A DNA stretch of 32,505 nucleotides, taken from the NCBI RefSeq assembly GCF_011516945.1, contig NZ_WOTH01000033.1, positions 1-32,505 on the forward strand. The letters are read 5' to 3'. This document shows, piece after piece, positions 8,483 through 16,513 of this stretch. The DNA is from Acetobacter estunensis (GTDB lineage Bacteria; Pseudomonadota; Alphaproteobacteria; Acetobacterales; Acetobacteraceae). The position numbers and the translations under genes are program-made. The stretch's first letter is position 1. Each line of letters opens with the position of its first letter. The notes under the pieces are model-generated. The model saw only the letters and a list, made by a program, of their open reading frames with translations, did not search any database and was not told the DNA's origin.

Positions 8483-10162
8483 ATGACACCCCGTTATCTC
8501 ACCGACACTTTCGCCATTGCCCCCCAGCTTTCCATCGCCGACGTGGCGGATGTCGCGCGGCAGGGCTTCCGCGCCATCGTCTGCGCCCGCCCCGATGGAG
8601 AGGAACGTGGCCAGCCCACCATCAAGGACATGGAACGCGCAGCCGCCGAGGCCGGGCTGACTTTCGAGGCCGTGCCCTTTGCGGCCGGAGCGACACCTCC
8701 GCAAGTGGACGTGGATCGTCTGAATGTCGTGCTCAAAGGCGCGGGCGGCCCTGTACTGGGCTATTGCCGCAGCGGCAACCGCGCCGCCCAACTCTGGGCA
8801 CTGGCGCAGGCCGGCACACTTCCCACCGAAGACATTCTGGCTGCCGGCCACAAGGCAGGCGTCGATCTCTCACCGCTCGTGCCGCTGCTGAAGCAGGAAG
8901 CCGCAACCGGCACAACCAGCCATGCCAGTCCCGGCCGACGCTTTGATGTCGTGATCGTCGGCGGTGGCGCGGGCGGCCTGTCGGCGGCAGCTAGCCTTTT
9001 ACGCCGTCGTCCGCGCACGACCATCGCCATCGTGGAACCCTCCGACACGCACTATTACCAGCCCGGCTGGACACTGGTGGGCGGCGGCGTGTTCAAGGCC
9101 CAGAAGACCCGTATGCCGGAAGCCTCCGTCATGCCCAAAAACGCGGACTGGATCCGCTCCACCGTCACCCATATCGACCCCGACACGCGGGAAGTCATCG
9201 TCGCGGATGGCGGCGTGCTCTCCTACGAGGTTCTGATCATCGCGGCCGGTATCACACTCGACTGGGGCGCGATTGCAGGCCTGCCCGAAACGCTGGGTCG
9301 CAACGGCGTGACGTCGAACTATCGTTACGATCTGGCCCCCTACACATGGGAGCTGGTGGAAAAGGTTTCGCACGGCAACGCGCTGTTTACGCAGCCCCCC
9401 ATGCCCATCAAATGCGCGGGCGCGCCGCAGAAAGCCATGTATCTTGCCTGCGACGCCTGGCGGAAGCGCGGCGTGCTGGACGCTATCAACGTGGAGTTCG
9501 ACAATGCGGGCGGCGCGCTGTTCGGCGTGCAGGCCTTCGTGCCCGCCCTGATGAACTATGTGCGCGACTATGGCATTGCGCTTCAGTTCCACTCCAAACT
9601 CGTGGCCGTGGACGGCGAACGCCGCATTGCCACCTTTGAGCGCACAACAGGTGACAAAACCGAACGTGTGGAGCAATCCTTCGAGATGCTGCACGTCGTG
9701 CCGCCACAGATCGCCCCCGCCTTCATCCGTGAGAGCGGGCTGGGCGATGCCTCCGGCTTCGTTGCCGTCGATCCGGGCACGCTGCAACATGTCACACGGC
9801 AGAATGTTTTCGCCATTGGCGACAGTGCGGGCACCAGCAACGCCAAGACTGCGGCCGCCGTGCGCAAGCAGGCGCCCGTCGTGGCGCTCAATGTCGCAGC
9901 AGCCCTCGACGGCAAGCCGCCTGTGGCTCTTTATGACGGCTATGGCGGATGCCCGCTCACCGTGGAGCGCGGCAAGATCGTGCTGGCCGAGTTCGGCTAT
10001 GGCGGCAAGCTGATGCCGACTCTCCCGCGCTGGATTTTGGATGGACAGCACGCCACCCGTCTGGCGTGGTTCCTCAAGAAAGACGTCATGCCGCCGCTTT
10101 ACCGCGAGATGCTGCGCGGGCATGAGTTCATGGTGGAACCGGAAAAAATCTCCAGGACGTGA
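8483..10162 (+). CDS. DUF442-sulfide:quinone oxidoreductase fusion
   Basis: This 559-residue two-domain protein has an N-terminal DUF442 (phosphatase/rhodanese-like) domain at about 1-110, with the loop YCRSGNRA placing Cys95. A short linker follows, then an FAD disulfide oxidoreductase domain with VVIVGGGAGGLSAA near 156-169. The catalytic cysteines of human-type (type II) SQOR are both present: PIKCAGAPQK (Cys311) and YGGCPLT (Cys490). The oxidoreductase should transfer sulfide sulfur to an acceptor and electrons to ubiquinone at the membrane. The DUF442 domain may relay persulfide sulfur. AAGGAG lies 13 bases before the ATG at 8483. It sits between the persulfide dioxygenase and the exporter, the expected order of the pathway. 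The domain roles are inferred. Confidence 0.88.
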   Translation: MTPRYLTDTFAIAPQLSIADVADVARQGFRAIVCARPDGEERGQPTIKDMERAAAEAGLTFEAVPFAAGATPPQVDVDRLNVVLKGAGGPVLGYCRSGNRAAQLWALAQAGTLPTEDILAAGHKAGVDLSPLVPLLKQEAATGTTSHASPGRRFDVVIVGGGAGGLSAAASLLRRRPRTTIAIVEPSDTHYYQPGWTLVGGGVFKAQKTRMPEASVMPKNADWIRSTVTHIDPDTREVIVADGGVLSYEVLIIAAGITLDWGAIAGLPETLGRNGVTSNYRYDLAPYTWELVEKVSHGNALFTQPPMPIKCAGAPQKAMYLACDAWRKRGVLDAINVEFDNAGGALFGVQAFVPALMNYVRDYGIALQFHSKLVAVDGERRIATFERTTGDKTERVEQSFEMLHVVPPQIAPAFIRESGLGDASGFVAVDPGTLQHVTRQNVFAIGDSAGTSNAKTAAAVRKQAPVVALNVAAALDGKPPVALYDGYGGCPLTVERGKIVLAEFGYGGKLMPTLPRWILDGQHATRLAWFLKKDVMPPLYREMLRGHEFMVEPEKISRT

Positions 10163-10163
10163 C

Positions 10164-10946
10164 ATGACACCCGATCTCGCCCAGACCGTTCTGGGGCTGC
10201 TTTCAGGCGGACTGGTCGGCTTCACGCTCGGGCTGATCGGCGGCGGCGGGTCCATCCTCGCCGTGCCGCTGATGGTCTATGTCGTGGGCGTACCCGACCC
10301 GCATGTGGCCATCGGCACCAGCGCCCTGACTGTGGCCGTCAACGCGCTGGGCGGGCTCGTACAACACGCCCGCAGCCATACGGTGAAATGGCGGTGCGCT
10401 GCCATTTATGCCTCCTGCGGCGTCGTGGGCGCGTTGCTGGGGGCGCATCTGGGCAAGATCGTGGATGGACAGAAACTGCTTCTGCTCTTCGCGGACCTGA
10501 TGATCATCGTGGGCGTTCTCACCCTTCGCGGCCGCCACAATGTCGGCTGCGAAGGTGCCTCCTGCAACCGTGAGAATGTCGGCAAGGTGATGCTCTACGG
10601 CACAGGAACCGGCGCCCTGTCAGGCTTTTTCGGGATCGGGGGCGGTTTTCTCATCGTGCCCGGCCTGATGGCGTCCACCCACATGCCTGTGCTCAACGCC
10701 GTCGGCACGTCGCTCGTCGCCGTCGCCGCCTTCGGGCTGAGCACGGCAGCCAGTTACATGATGTCAGGCTATGTGGACTGGCAGCTTGCCGTTCTGTTCA
10801 TCGTGGGCGGCCTGATCGGCACACTGGCCGGAAGCCGCATGGCCTGCCGTCTGGCGGGCACAACGGGACGACTGACCACTGTTCTGGCCTGCATCATCTT
10901 CGCTGTTGCCGTCTTCATTATCTGGAAAGGCGTCGCCGCACTCTGA
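10164..10946 (+). CDS. TSUP family transporter (TauE/SafE, sulfite or sulfur-anion exporter)
   Basis: This 260-residue membrane protein has the two-repeat TSUP (DUF81) layout, with glycine-rich helix starts FTLGLIGGGGSILAVPLMVY and LSGFFGIGGGFLIVPGLM marking the two halves and about seven to eight hydrophobic segments in total. The family exports sulfite, sulfoacetate or related anions. Downstream of SQR and persulfide dioxygenase it most likely removes sulfite from the cytoplasm. The ATG at 10164 follows the SQR stop by one base, with AGGA upstream, so translation is probably coupled. A longer upstream reading frame overlaps the SQR gene and is rejected. A small cysteine pair (GCEGASC) lies in the central cytoplasmic loop. 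Confidence 0.85.
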   Translation: MTPDLAQTVLGLLSGGLVGFTLGLIGGGGSILAVPLMVYVVGVPDPHVAIGTSALTVAVNALGGLVQHARSHTVKWRCAAIYASCGVVGALLGAHLGKIVDGQKLLLLFADLMIIVGVLTLRGRHNVGCEGASCNRENVGKVMLYGTGTGALSGFFGIGGGFLIVPGLMASTHMPVLNAVGTSLVAVAAFGLSTAASYMMSGYVDWQLAVLFIVGGLIGTLAGSRMACRLAGTTGRLTTVLACIIFAVAVFIIWKGVAAL

Positions 10947-10953
10947 ACAGTGC

Positions 10954-11181
10954 TTACCCCGCTGGCGGACGGTTGAGGCGCCAGGCGTTTTCCAGCGCCG
11001 TCACCGCGTCGGGGTCACCTTCGGCCCATCGGCCCTCGACGCCCGGCGCGTGAACGAGGGCACGCCATGTTCCGCTGCCTTCCGCACGTTCGATCTTCAC
11101 CGTCCAGTGTTCGGGAAGACGGTTCATCACGCGCTCGAAGCGCTGCGCGAGGGTGGCGGGTTTGGCGTAGTTGTGTCCCAT
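10954..11181 (-). CDS. small conserved-looking hypothetical protein
   Basis: This 75-residue soluble protein (begins MGHNYAKPATLAQRF, ends AWRLNRPPAG) has no signal peptide, membrane helix or family I recognise. It looks like a compact alpha/beta fold with a helix, a strand pair (WTVKIERAEGSGTWRALVHAP) and a final helix. It converges on the TSUP gene with only 7 bases between the stops. A GGA lies 5-8 bases before the ATG. The reverse-strand alternative frames look less protein-like. Confidence 0.5.
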   Translation of the reverse strand: MGHNYAKPATLAQRFERVMNRLPEHWTVKIERAEGSGTWRALVHAPGVEGRWAEGDPDAVTALENAWRLNRPPAG

Positions 11182-11302
11182 GATTGTCCGGACTCATCAG
11201 GCTATCAGAATATCGTTTTACTGGAACGCCACGCTGCCGAAGCATCGATCATGGGAGCTCCTTAAAAACCTATACCCCTTGTTCCGGCGGGGCTCAAAAA
11301 AA

Positions 11303-12147
11303 TCACGTATCTATCCGTTGCACCTGCAATCCACAGATTTCACAACACTTCAAAAAGAATGACATTTTCTCTGGTGGCACAAACGCATGGTTCCAGGCTT
11401 CTGCATCATAGGTAACCTGCTGTGCTTCAATCACAGCCTGCGGTCTCAGCCTGAAGTCACGATATCCACTGGACGAAAGAAAATCCTGCAACCCCTGAAA
11501 CTGCGCCGGAGGCAACACTTCCACTAAAAGGATGGGGCGGTCCTTCTGAATGGTCTGGTATCCGCCTGCCAGAAAGGCGTGCTCATGCCCCTCTATGTCC
11601 ACCTTCACAAGGGAGATCGGGTCTTTCAGCTTCAATGAGTCCAGAGTCTGCGCCCTCACGTCCACATGGGACGGGCAGTTACCCTTGAACGATGCCTCAA
11701 GAGAGCAACTTGTTTCCAGAATACCTTCCGTCTTTTCCGGGACATACAACGCAACCTGCTCAGAGCGGTCACTCAGCGCCACGGGATAGACAGCAATCCG
11801 GTCACCGAAATCATTCAGTGCAATGTTGTGTTCCAACACTTTCAGAATTTCAGGAAACGGCTCGAACGCTTTCACTCGAACTCTGGGATCGGCCGCGCAG
11901 GCGAGAATTGAATAAATCCCAGTATTCGCTCCAACGTCCATGAAAACACCGGGAGCCTCAGAAAGACTGGTCAGAATTAACTGCGGTAAAGGGGGGGTTC
12001 AAAACTGCCATTGCGAATGGCCCGTCCAACCTGATCGCTGCCGCCACACTCATCAAAGTGAAAATGTCTACCGTAAAACACCACGGATTGTGCGGCAGAC
12101 TCAGAAGGAAGAGACGGAAGGCTTTTATCTTTTCTGAATAACCCCAT
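11303..12147 (-). pseudogene. FkbM-family methyltransferase interrupted by a frameshift at a G7 tract
   Basis: The long 3' part (from 11941) encodes MDVGANTGIYSIL (SAM motif I), VKAFEPFP (motif II), VKVDIEGHE and a typical FkbM C-terminus, but it begins exactly at motif I, so the N-terminus is missing. The missing part is in another frame. An ATG at 12147 gives MGLFRKDKSLPSL and runs to RAIRNGSFEPPL, where a run of seven C on the coding strand (11991-11997) ends it. Adding one base to the run continues into PQLILTSLSEAPGVF-MDVGANTG without a stop and gives about 281 residues, the normal family size. FkbM enzymes O-methylate sugars in polysaccharides. The gene is AT-richer than its neighbours, which hints at transfer. 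It is either a phase-variable gene in the off state, a decayed gene, or a homopolymer read error. Confidence 0.72.
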
Positions 12148-12196
12148 AAAATTCCGGAAACTCTTATTCACATCCCGATTCCTTTTTGGCCTGAAT

Positions 12197-15088
12197 CTAG
12201 TAAAGCCCACCCATGCCAATATCGCCACTGGCTGGCTGCGGAGGACCGGACGGCGCCGCACCTGCGGCAGGCGCTCCCCCACCGGATGACGCCCCGCCAT
12301 TCGCGGCCGCTGCTCCACCACCTTCGGACATGTCCGTTTCGGAATCCGGCAGGTTCTCCGCCCCCGTATCCGCCGCTGTCAGTTCCCCTGTGCCTGCCGA
12401 GCCATTAAGATTTGCGCTCTCACCCGGCACCTGGTCGGCCTTGAAGGCGTCAATCGCCATGCCGCGCCCGGTGTCATAGCGCACCAATGTCACGCCATCG
12501 GGTACACGGAAATCCACCTTGGGGCGATCCGCAAGCGCCACTTTCATCACCCGGTTCCACAGCGGCCCGGCAATCGCGCCGCCCGTCTCGTTCTTGCCCA
12601 ACGACTGGGGCGAGTCGAAACCGATCCACACCACCGTCACCACATCGGCGGAATATCCGGCGAACCACGCATCGTTGAAGTTCTGGCTCGTACCGGTTTT
12701 GCCCGCGATGGGCGCGTCTATGCCTTTCCCCGCCTGCACGCCGGTGCCACGCCGGATGACGTCCTGCATCATCGTCGTGATCTGGAACGCGCTGGCGGCA
12801 TCGCTCACACGCGGTCGGCTGTCGTTGAACACGGGAAGATCGTCCTTGCCCGGTCCGGGCGGCGCTGTCACGGTCGGCTGCGCCGCTCCGGGCGGGACAG
12901 CGGGAGCCGCAGGCCCGGCCGCGCCCCCGGAATCGGCCGTGGGGAACACAGCGCTTGGACCACCCGCGTCCGGCACCTGCGAATCCGACGCGCGGGTGGC
13001 GCTGAGCGTCAGCCCCTCGGGCCGCCAGATGACATGACCGTCACGGTCCTGCACATCATCGATCAGCGTTGGCGTGACCTTGCGACCACCATTGGCAATG
13101 GTGGCATAGGCCCCCGTCTCACGCAGCACGGTCGTTTCCACGGCACCAAGAGCTGCGGGCAGCACATGCGGCATGTCCTGCACCAGCCCGATGTCCTGCG
13201 CCGTCTGCGCCACGGTCTTCATGCCGATATGCGCGGCCAGACGAATGGTGACGAGATTGCGCGATTCCCGCAGCGCGTCATGCAGGGTCGTCGGCCCCCA
13301 GAAGTCCTTCTCATAGTTATTCGGATGCCAGTCGCCATACGAGACAGCGGAATCCTGAAACTGCTGCGAAGGCGAAATGCCCTGCTGCATGGCCGCGAGA
13401 TAGACGAACGGCTTAAAGGACGATCCCGGCTGACGAAGCGCCTGTGTCGCCCGATTGAACTGCGAGGCCTCGAAGGACCAGCCACCCACCATGGCCAGCA
13501 CGCGCCCGGTGCGTACATCCATCGTGACGATCGCGCCCTCGATCTTGGGCACCTGCCGCAATGCCACATGGCCGCCTTCGGCCTGCGGCTCGATCATCAC
13601 GACATCGCCCACGCGTGGCAGACGCCAGCGACGGATCCAGCCAAGATCACGCGACAGAAGAGTCGCGCGACGCGGCGCCCCTCCCTCAATCCACCCCACG
13701 CCACCCGCGGCATCCAGCACCACAGCCAGTCGCCAGCGATCAAGCATTCCTGCCGGACGCGGCAGGGCCGTAAGTGCAGGCACCCACGCCGCGTCGTCCT
13801 GCGCGCTGGTACGTGTGAAGCCCTCGAAATGATGAACCGGCCCGCGCCAGCCACCATGCGAGCGGTCATAATCCATCAGACCGTCACGCAGCACGTTGGT
13901 GGCCGTCGTCTGGAGCGACGGGTCGAGGCTGGTGTGAACGTCCAGTCCGCCCTGCATGGTCTGTTGCGTGCCGTAGCGCTCGATCAGTTCACGCCGCACT
14001 TCCTCGCTGAACCACTCGGACCCCGGTTCCGGCCCCGGACGACGGAAACTGTGCGCGGCCAGAGGTTCCTGCATGGCGGCCTGCGCGGCATCGGACGGCA
14101 GCCAGCCAAGCTCCTCCATCCGCTCCAGCACCCAGTTACGTCGCCCGCGCGCCGCGTCCGGGAAGCGCCATGGATTGTAATTGGTAGGGGATTTGGGCAG
14201 CGCGCCGAGGAAAGCGGCCTCGGCATCGTCAAGCTGGTCCAGCGGCTTGCCGAAATAGGCCTGCGAGGCCGCGCCGATGCCATAGGCACCATTCCCGAGA
14301 TAGATCTCGTTGAGATAGATTTCGAGAATCTTCTCTTTGGGCAGCACCTGCTCAATGCGCAGGGCGAGGAACGCCTCCTTCGCCTTACGCTCGATCGAAA
14401 CGGCGTTGGAGCCCAGCAGCATCACGCGCGCCACCTGCTGCGTGATGGTGGACGCACCGATCGGGCGTCGCCCATGACCGCGCGCAAGATCGGTCAGGCC
14501 TGCGCGCAAGATGGCCACCGGATCGACGCCCTTATGGGTCCAGAACTTCTGATCCTCCGCCGCGAGGAAAGCGTTCTTCACACGATCAGGGATGGCGGAG
14601 TACGGCACGAAAATACGGCGTTCGGACGCCAGTTCCGCGATCAGCCGGTCATCGTTGGAGTAAAGGCGGCTCATCACCGGCGGCTGATAGGATTGCAGCC
14701 CCTGCACAGTGGGCAGGTCCGAAACCAGTCCGGTGTATTTATACCACATCACCACGGCCGCCGTGGCCGTTCCAAGCAGCAGGACCGCCAGGGTGGAACC
14801 GAGAAAACGGCGCCACATGCGAAAACGCGGGCGACGGGGCGGCCCACCCCAGCCCCCACCGGAGCCGCCTCCGCCTGACGCTCCTCCTCCGGAACCGCCA
14901 TCGGCATCATGGCCACCACCGTCCAGCCGGTCCGATCCCGTCGCCCGCAGATCTCCCCCACCGAAGGAATCCGCCATCCAGATAGTCTGGGCCCCCTCTC
15001 CAACAAGCGCAGGCACACCGGCAAACACACTCATGTCGGGCGTTACCATGGACAGGGCAGGACGAAAGAAGGGCAAACGGACTGTCAT
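12197..15088 (-). CDS. mrcA: penicillin-binding protein 1A, bifunctional transglycosylase/transpeptidase
   Basis: This 963-residue class A PBP polymerises and crosslinks peptidoglycan. In order it has a glycine-rich cytoplasmic N-terminus (about 56-82), a membrane anchor at 95-115, and a GT51 transglycosylase domain with AAEDQKFWTHKGVD (catalytic Glu178), GASTITQQVAR and KAKEAFLALRIEQ. The transpeptidase domain follows with SSFK (Ser556), SRN and KTGTSQ (Lys797). A Pro/Ala/Gly-rich insertion lies between the SRN and KTG motifs, and the C-terminal tail (about 900-963) is Gly/Ala/Pro/Ser-rich. Family members are usually nearer 650-850 residues, so this one is long because of low-complexity additions. 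The ATG at 15088 has AGAGAG upstream; internal ATGs at 15049, 15034 and 14977 are possible. Confidence 0.92.
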   Translation of the reverse strand: MTVRLPFFRPALSMVTPDMSVFAGVPALVGEGAQTIWMADSFGGGDLRATGSDRLDGGGHDADGGSGGGASGGGGSGGGWGGPPRRPRFRMWRRFLGSTLAVLLLGTATAAVVMWYKYTGLVSDLPTVQGLQSYQPPVMSRLYSNDDRLIAELASERRIFVPYSAIPDRVKNAFLAAEDQKFWTHKGVDPVAILRAGLTDLARGHGRRPIGASTITQQVARVMLLGSNAVSIERKAKEAFLALRIEQVLPKEKILEIYLNEIYLGNGAYGIGAASQAYFGKPLDQLDDAEAAFLGALPKSPTNYNPWRFPDAARGRRNWVLERMEELGWLPSDAAQAAMQEPLAAHSFRRPGPEPGSEWFSEEVRRELIERYGTQQTMQGGLDVHTSLDPSLQTTATNVLRDGLMDYDRSHGGWRGPVHHFEGFTRTSAQDDAAWVPALTALPRPAGMLDRWRLAVVLDAAGGVGWIEGGAPRRATLLSRDLGWIRRWRLPRVGDVVMIEPQAEGGHVALRQVPKIEGAIVTMDVRTGRVLAMVGGWSFEASQFNRATQALRQPGSSFKPFVYLAAMQQGISPSQQFQDSAVSYGDWHPNNYEKDFWGPTTLHDALRESRNLVTIRLAAHIGMKTVAQTAQDIGLVQDMPHVLPAALGAVETTVLRETGAYATIANGGRKVTPTLIDDVQDRDGHVIWRPEGLTLSATRASDSQVPDAGGPSAVFPTADSGGAAGPAAPAVPPGAAQPTVTAPPGPGKDDLPVFNDSRPRVSDAASAFQITTMMQDVIRRGTGVQAGKGIDAPIAGKTGTSQNFNDAWFAGYSADVVTVVWIGFDSPQSLGKNETGGAIAGPLWNRVMKVALADRPKVDFRVPDGVTLVRYDTGRGMAIDAFKADQVPGESANLNGSAGTGELTAADTGAENLPDSETDMSEGGGAAAANGGASSGGGAPAAGAAPSGPPQPASGDIGMGGLY

Positions 15089-15213
15089 GAACGGCTCTCT
15101 AGCATCGTCGCGGGGCAGCGTCGCCCCCGTTGGCGTCCCCGAAAGGGCGGTGTCCGTCGGATTGTGGCGGTGTGAGGAAAACCGTCAGGGAGCCTGTGTC
15201 TCGGGCCTTTCTG

Positions 15214-15231
15214 ACCGCCCCTCATGGCGGT
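15214..15231 (-). terminator. short GC hairpin between glutathione peroxidase and mrcA
   Basis: ACCGCC-N6-GGCGGT forms a six-pair GC stem about 25 bases after the peroxidase stop. A TTTT run follows only on the plus strand, so its role as a minus-strand terminator is uncertain. Confidence 0.3.
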
Positions 15232-15255
15232 TTTGTGACCGCGCACTCCCGCCGG

Positions 15256-15738
15256 TCAGTCCTCCAGAAGCACCCGCGCCACGGCGTCACGCAGCCGGGA
15301 AGCGGATGGCGGAGTGAGACTGGAATACCAGTTTGTCAGCTCACCCTGCCGGTTGATGAGATATTTGAAGAAGTTCCAACGCGGACGAGCGAAAAAGCCG
15401 CCTTCCGCCGCCAACCACCGGAAGAGCGGCGTGGCCTGCGGACCACGCACATGGCATTTTTCCGTCATGGGAAAACTCACGCCGTAATTGCGATGACAGA
15501 ACGTCTCGATGTCCGCAGCACTACCGGGCTCCTGCGCACCGAAATCGTTGCTGGGCACCCCTACGACCACCAGTTCTCCCTCCATCTCTCGCCACAGGGC
15601 CTGCAAGCCTTCGTATTGCGGCGTGAAACCGCATCGGGACGCCGTGTTGACGATCAGCAGAGGTTTGCCTTTCCAGCCCGCGAAATCGACGGTTCCGCCC
15701 GTCAGGGCAGGCAGGCTGAAATCATAGGCGCAAGGCAT
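15256..15738 (-). CDS. cysteine-type glutathione peroxidase (BtuE-like)
   Basis: This 160-residue thioredoxin-fold peroxidase reduces hydroperoxides. The peroxidatic motif NTASRCGFTPQYEGLQ gives Cys36 in place of selenocysteine. Gln69 (GAQEPG) and Trp121-Asn122 (PRWNFFKYL) complete the expected catalytic tetrad. A candidate resolving Cys81 suggests it may be thioredoxin-dependent, as in most bacterial members. There is no signal peptide, so it is cytosolic. It is on the same strand as mrcA but 167 bases away and probably separately transcribed; its 5' end is divergent from the exported protein at 15867. Confidence 0.88.
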   Translation of the reverse strand: MPCAYDFSLPALTGGTVDFAGWKGKPLLIVNTASRCGFTPQYEGLQALWREMEGELVVVGVPSNDFGAQEPGSAADIETFCHRNYGVSFPMTEKCHVRGPQATPLFRWLAAEGGFFARPRWNFFKYLINRQGELTNWYSSLTPPSASRLRDAVARVLLED

Positions 15739-15866
15739 GGCCGTCTCCGCAGGGGTGATCGTCTCTCCCTCCCCTGCCCTCCATGACCACGTTTGTCGAG
15801 AGCACCACGGCGGCGGTGCAAGGAACCCCTTCCACGCACAGACATTCTTGCAGGAGAAGGAAAGAG

Positions 15867-16496
15867 ATGAAACAAGAGGATTCCCCGAAATCGGCAGGCA
15901 CGACCATTACGGTCGGACGCATCCGGACGGGCCACCATCGTTTCATCGGACGATGCGAAATGAGGAGTTCCGCCTTGACCCGACAGTTTCTGGCCGCAAC
16001 CGTTGCGATCACCGTCAGCGGTCTTGCAGGCCTTGCGGACACCACCGCTCTGGCCGCTACTCCGGGCGCACAGGATGCAGGCAGCACTCTTGCCTCCACC
16101 GACTCCGAGGACAAACTCGTTTTCAACATTCGTCAGGCCAATCTGGGACCGGGTTACGCGTGGGGTCGCGGCCTGCTGCATTATCGCGGCAAGGATTACG
16201 ACATCCGTGTCGAAGGCGGTGGCGGCCCGGCCATCGGCTATTCCAGCGCCTGCGCCGAAGGCACCATCAGCGATCTGGGTTCGCTGGACAAATTCGACAC
16301 CACCTTCTGGGCCGTGGCCTCCGAGGCTACGGCAGGCAGCGGCATTGGACGCATGGCGCTGCAGAACAGCGACGGCACCGAAATCCACCTTCAGGTGAAA
16401 AGCCACGGAGCACGACTGGCCGCCGCCGCCGCGCGCCTGCGCTTCCATGTGCTTGGTCCGTCCAAGACCACCTTCGCCGCGTCCCGCTGCCCCTGA
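15867..16496 (+). CDS. exported protein of unknown function
   Basis: This 209-residue product starts at an ATG preceded by a strong AGGAGAAGGAAAGAG site. An alternative ATG at 15960 gives a cleaner signal peptide (MRSSALTRQFLAATVAITVSG, ending ALAA), so the mature periplasmic part begins around TPGAQDAG either way. The mature domain is about 140 residues, with a glycine-rich beta pattern (ANLGPGYAWGRGLLHYRGKDYDIRVEGGG) and a final ARLRFHVLGPSK strand. I do not recognise the family. It ends 17 bases before lpxB on the same strand, so the two may be co-transcribed. Confidence 0.65.
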   Translation: MKQEDSPKSAGTTITVGRIRTGHHRFIGRCEMRSSALTRQFLAATVAITVSGLAGLADTTALAATPGAQDAGSTLASTDSEDKLVFNIRQANLGPGYAWGRGLLHYRGKDYDIRVEGGGGPAIGYSSACAEGTISDLGSLDKFDTTFWAVASEATAGSGIGRMALQNSDGTEIHLQVKSHGARLAAAAARLRFHVLGPSKTTFAASRCP

Positions 16497-16513
16497 TTTC
16501 CACGTCCTCACCC

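Noticed and set aside
8999-10255. 418-codon open frame on the minus strand
   Set aside because: It is antisense to the SQR fusion gene and rich in His/Arg as expected of a shadow frame.
13034-14878. 614-codon open frame on the plus strand
   Set aside because: It is fully antisense to mrcA, whose motifs are unmistakable; the frame is open because of high GC content and has no protein-like pattern.
15737-16513. N-terminal extension of LpxB by 259 codons
   Set aside because: The extension is out of frame with, and covers, the exported-protein gene; LpxB homology begins at the ATG at 16514.
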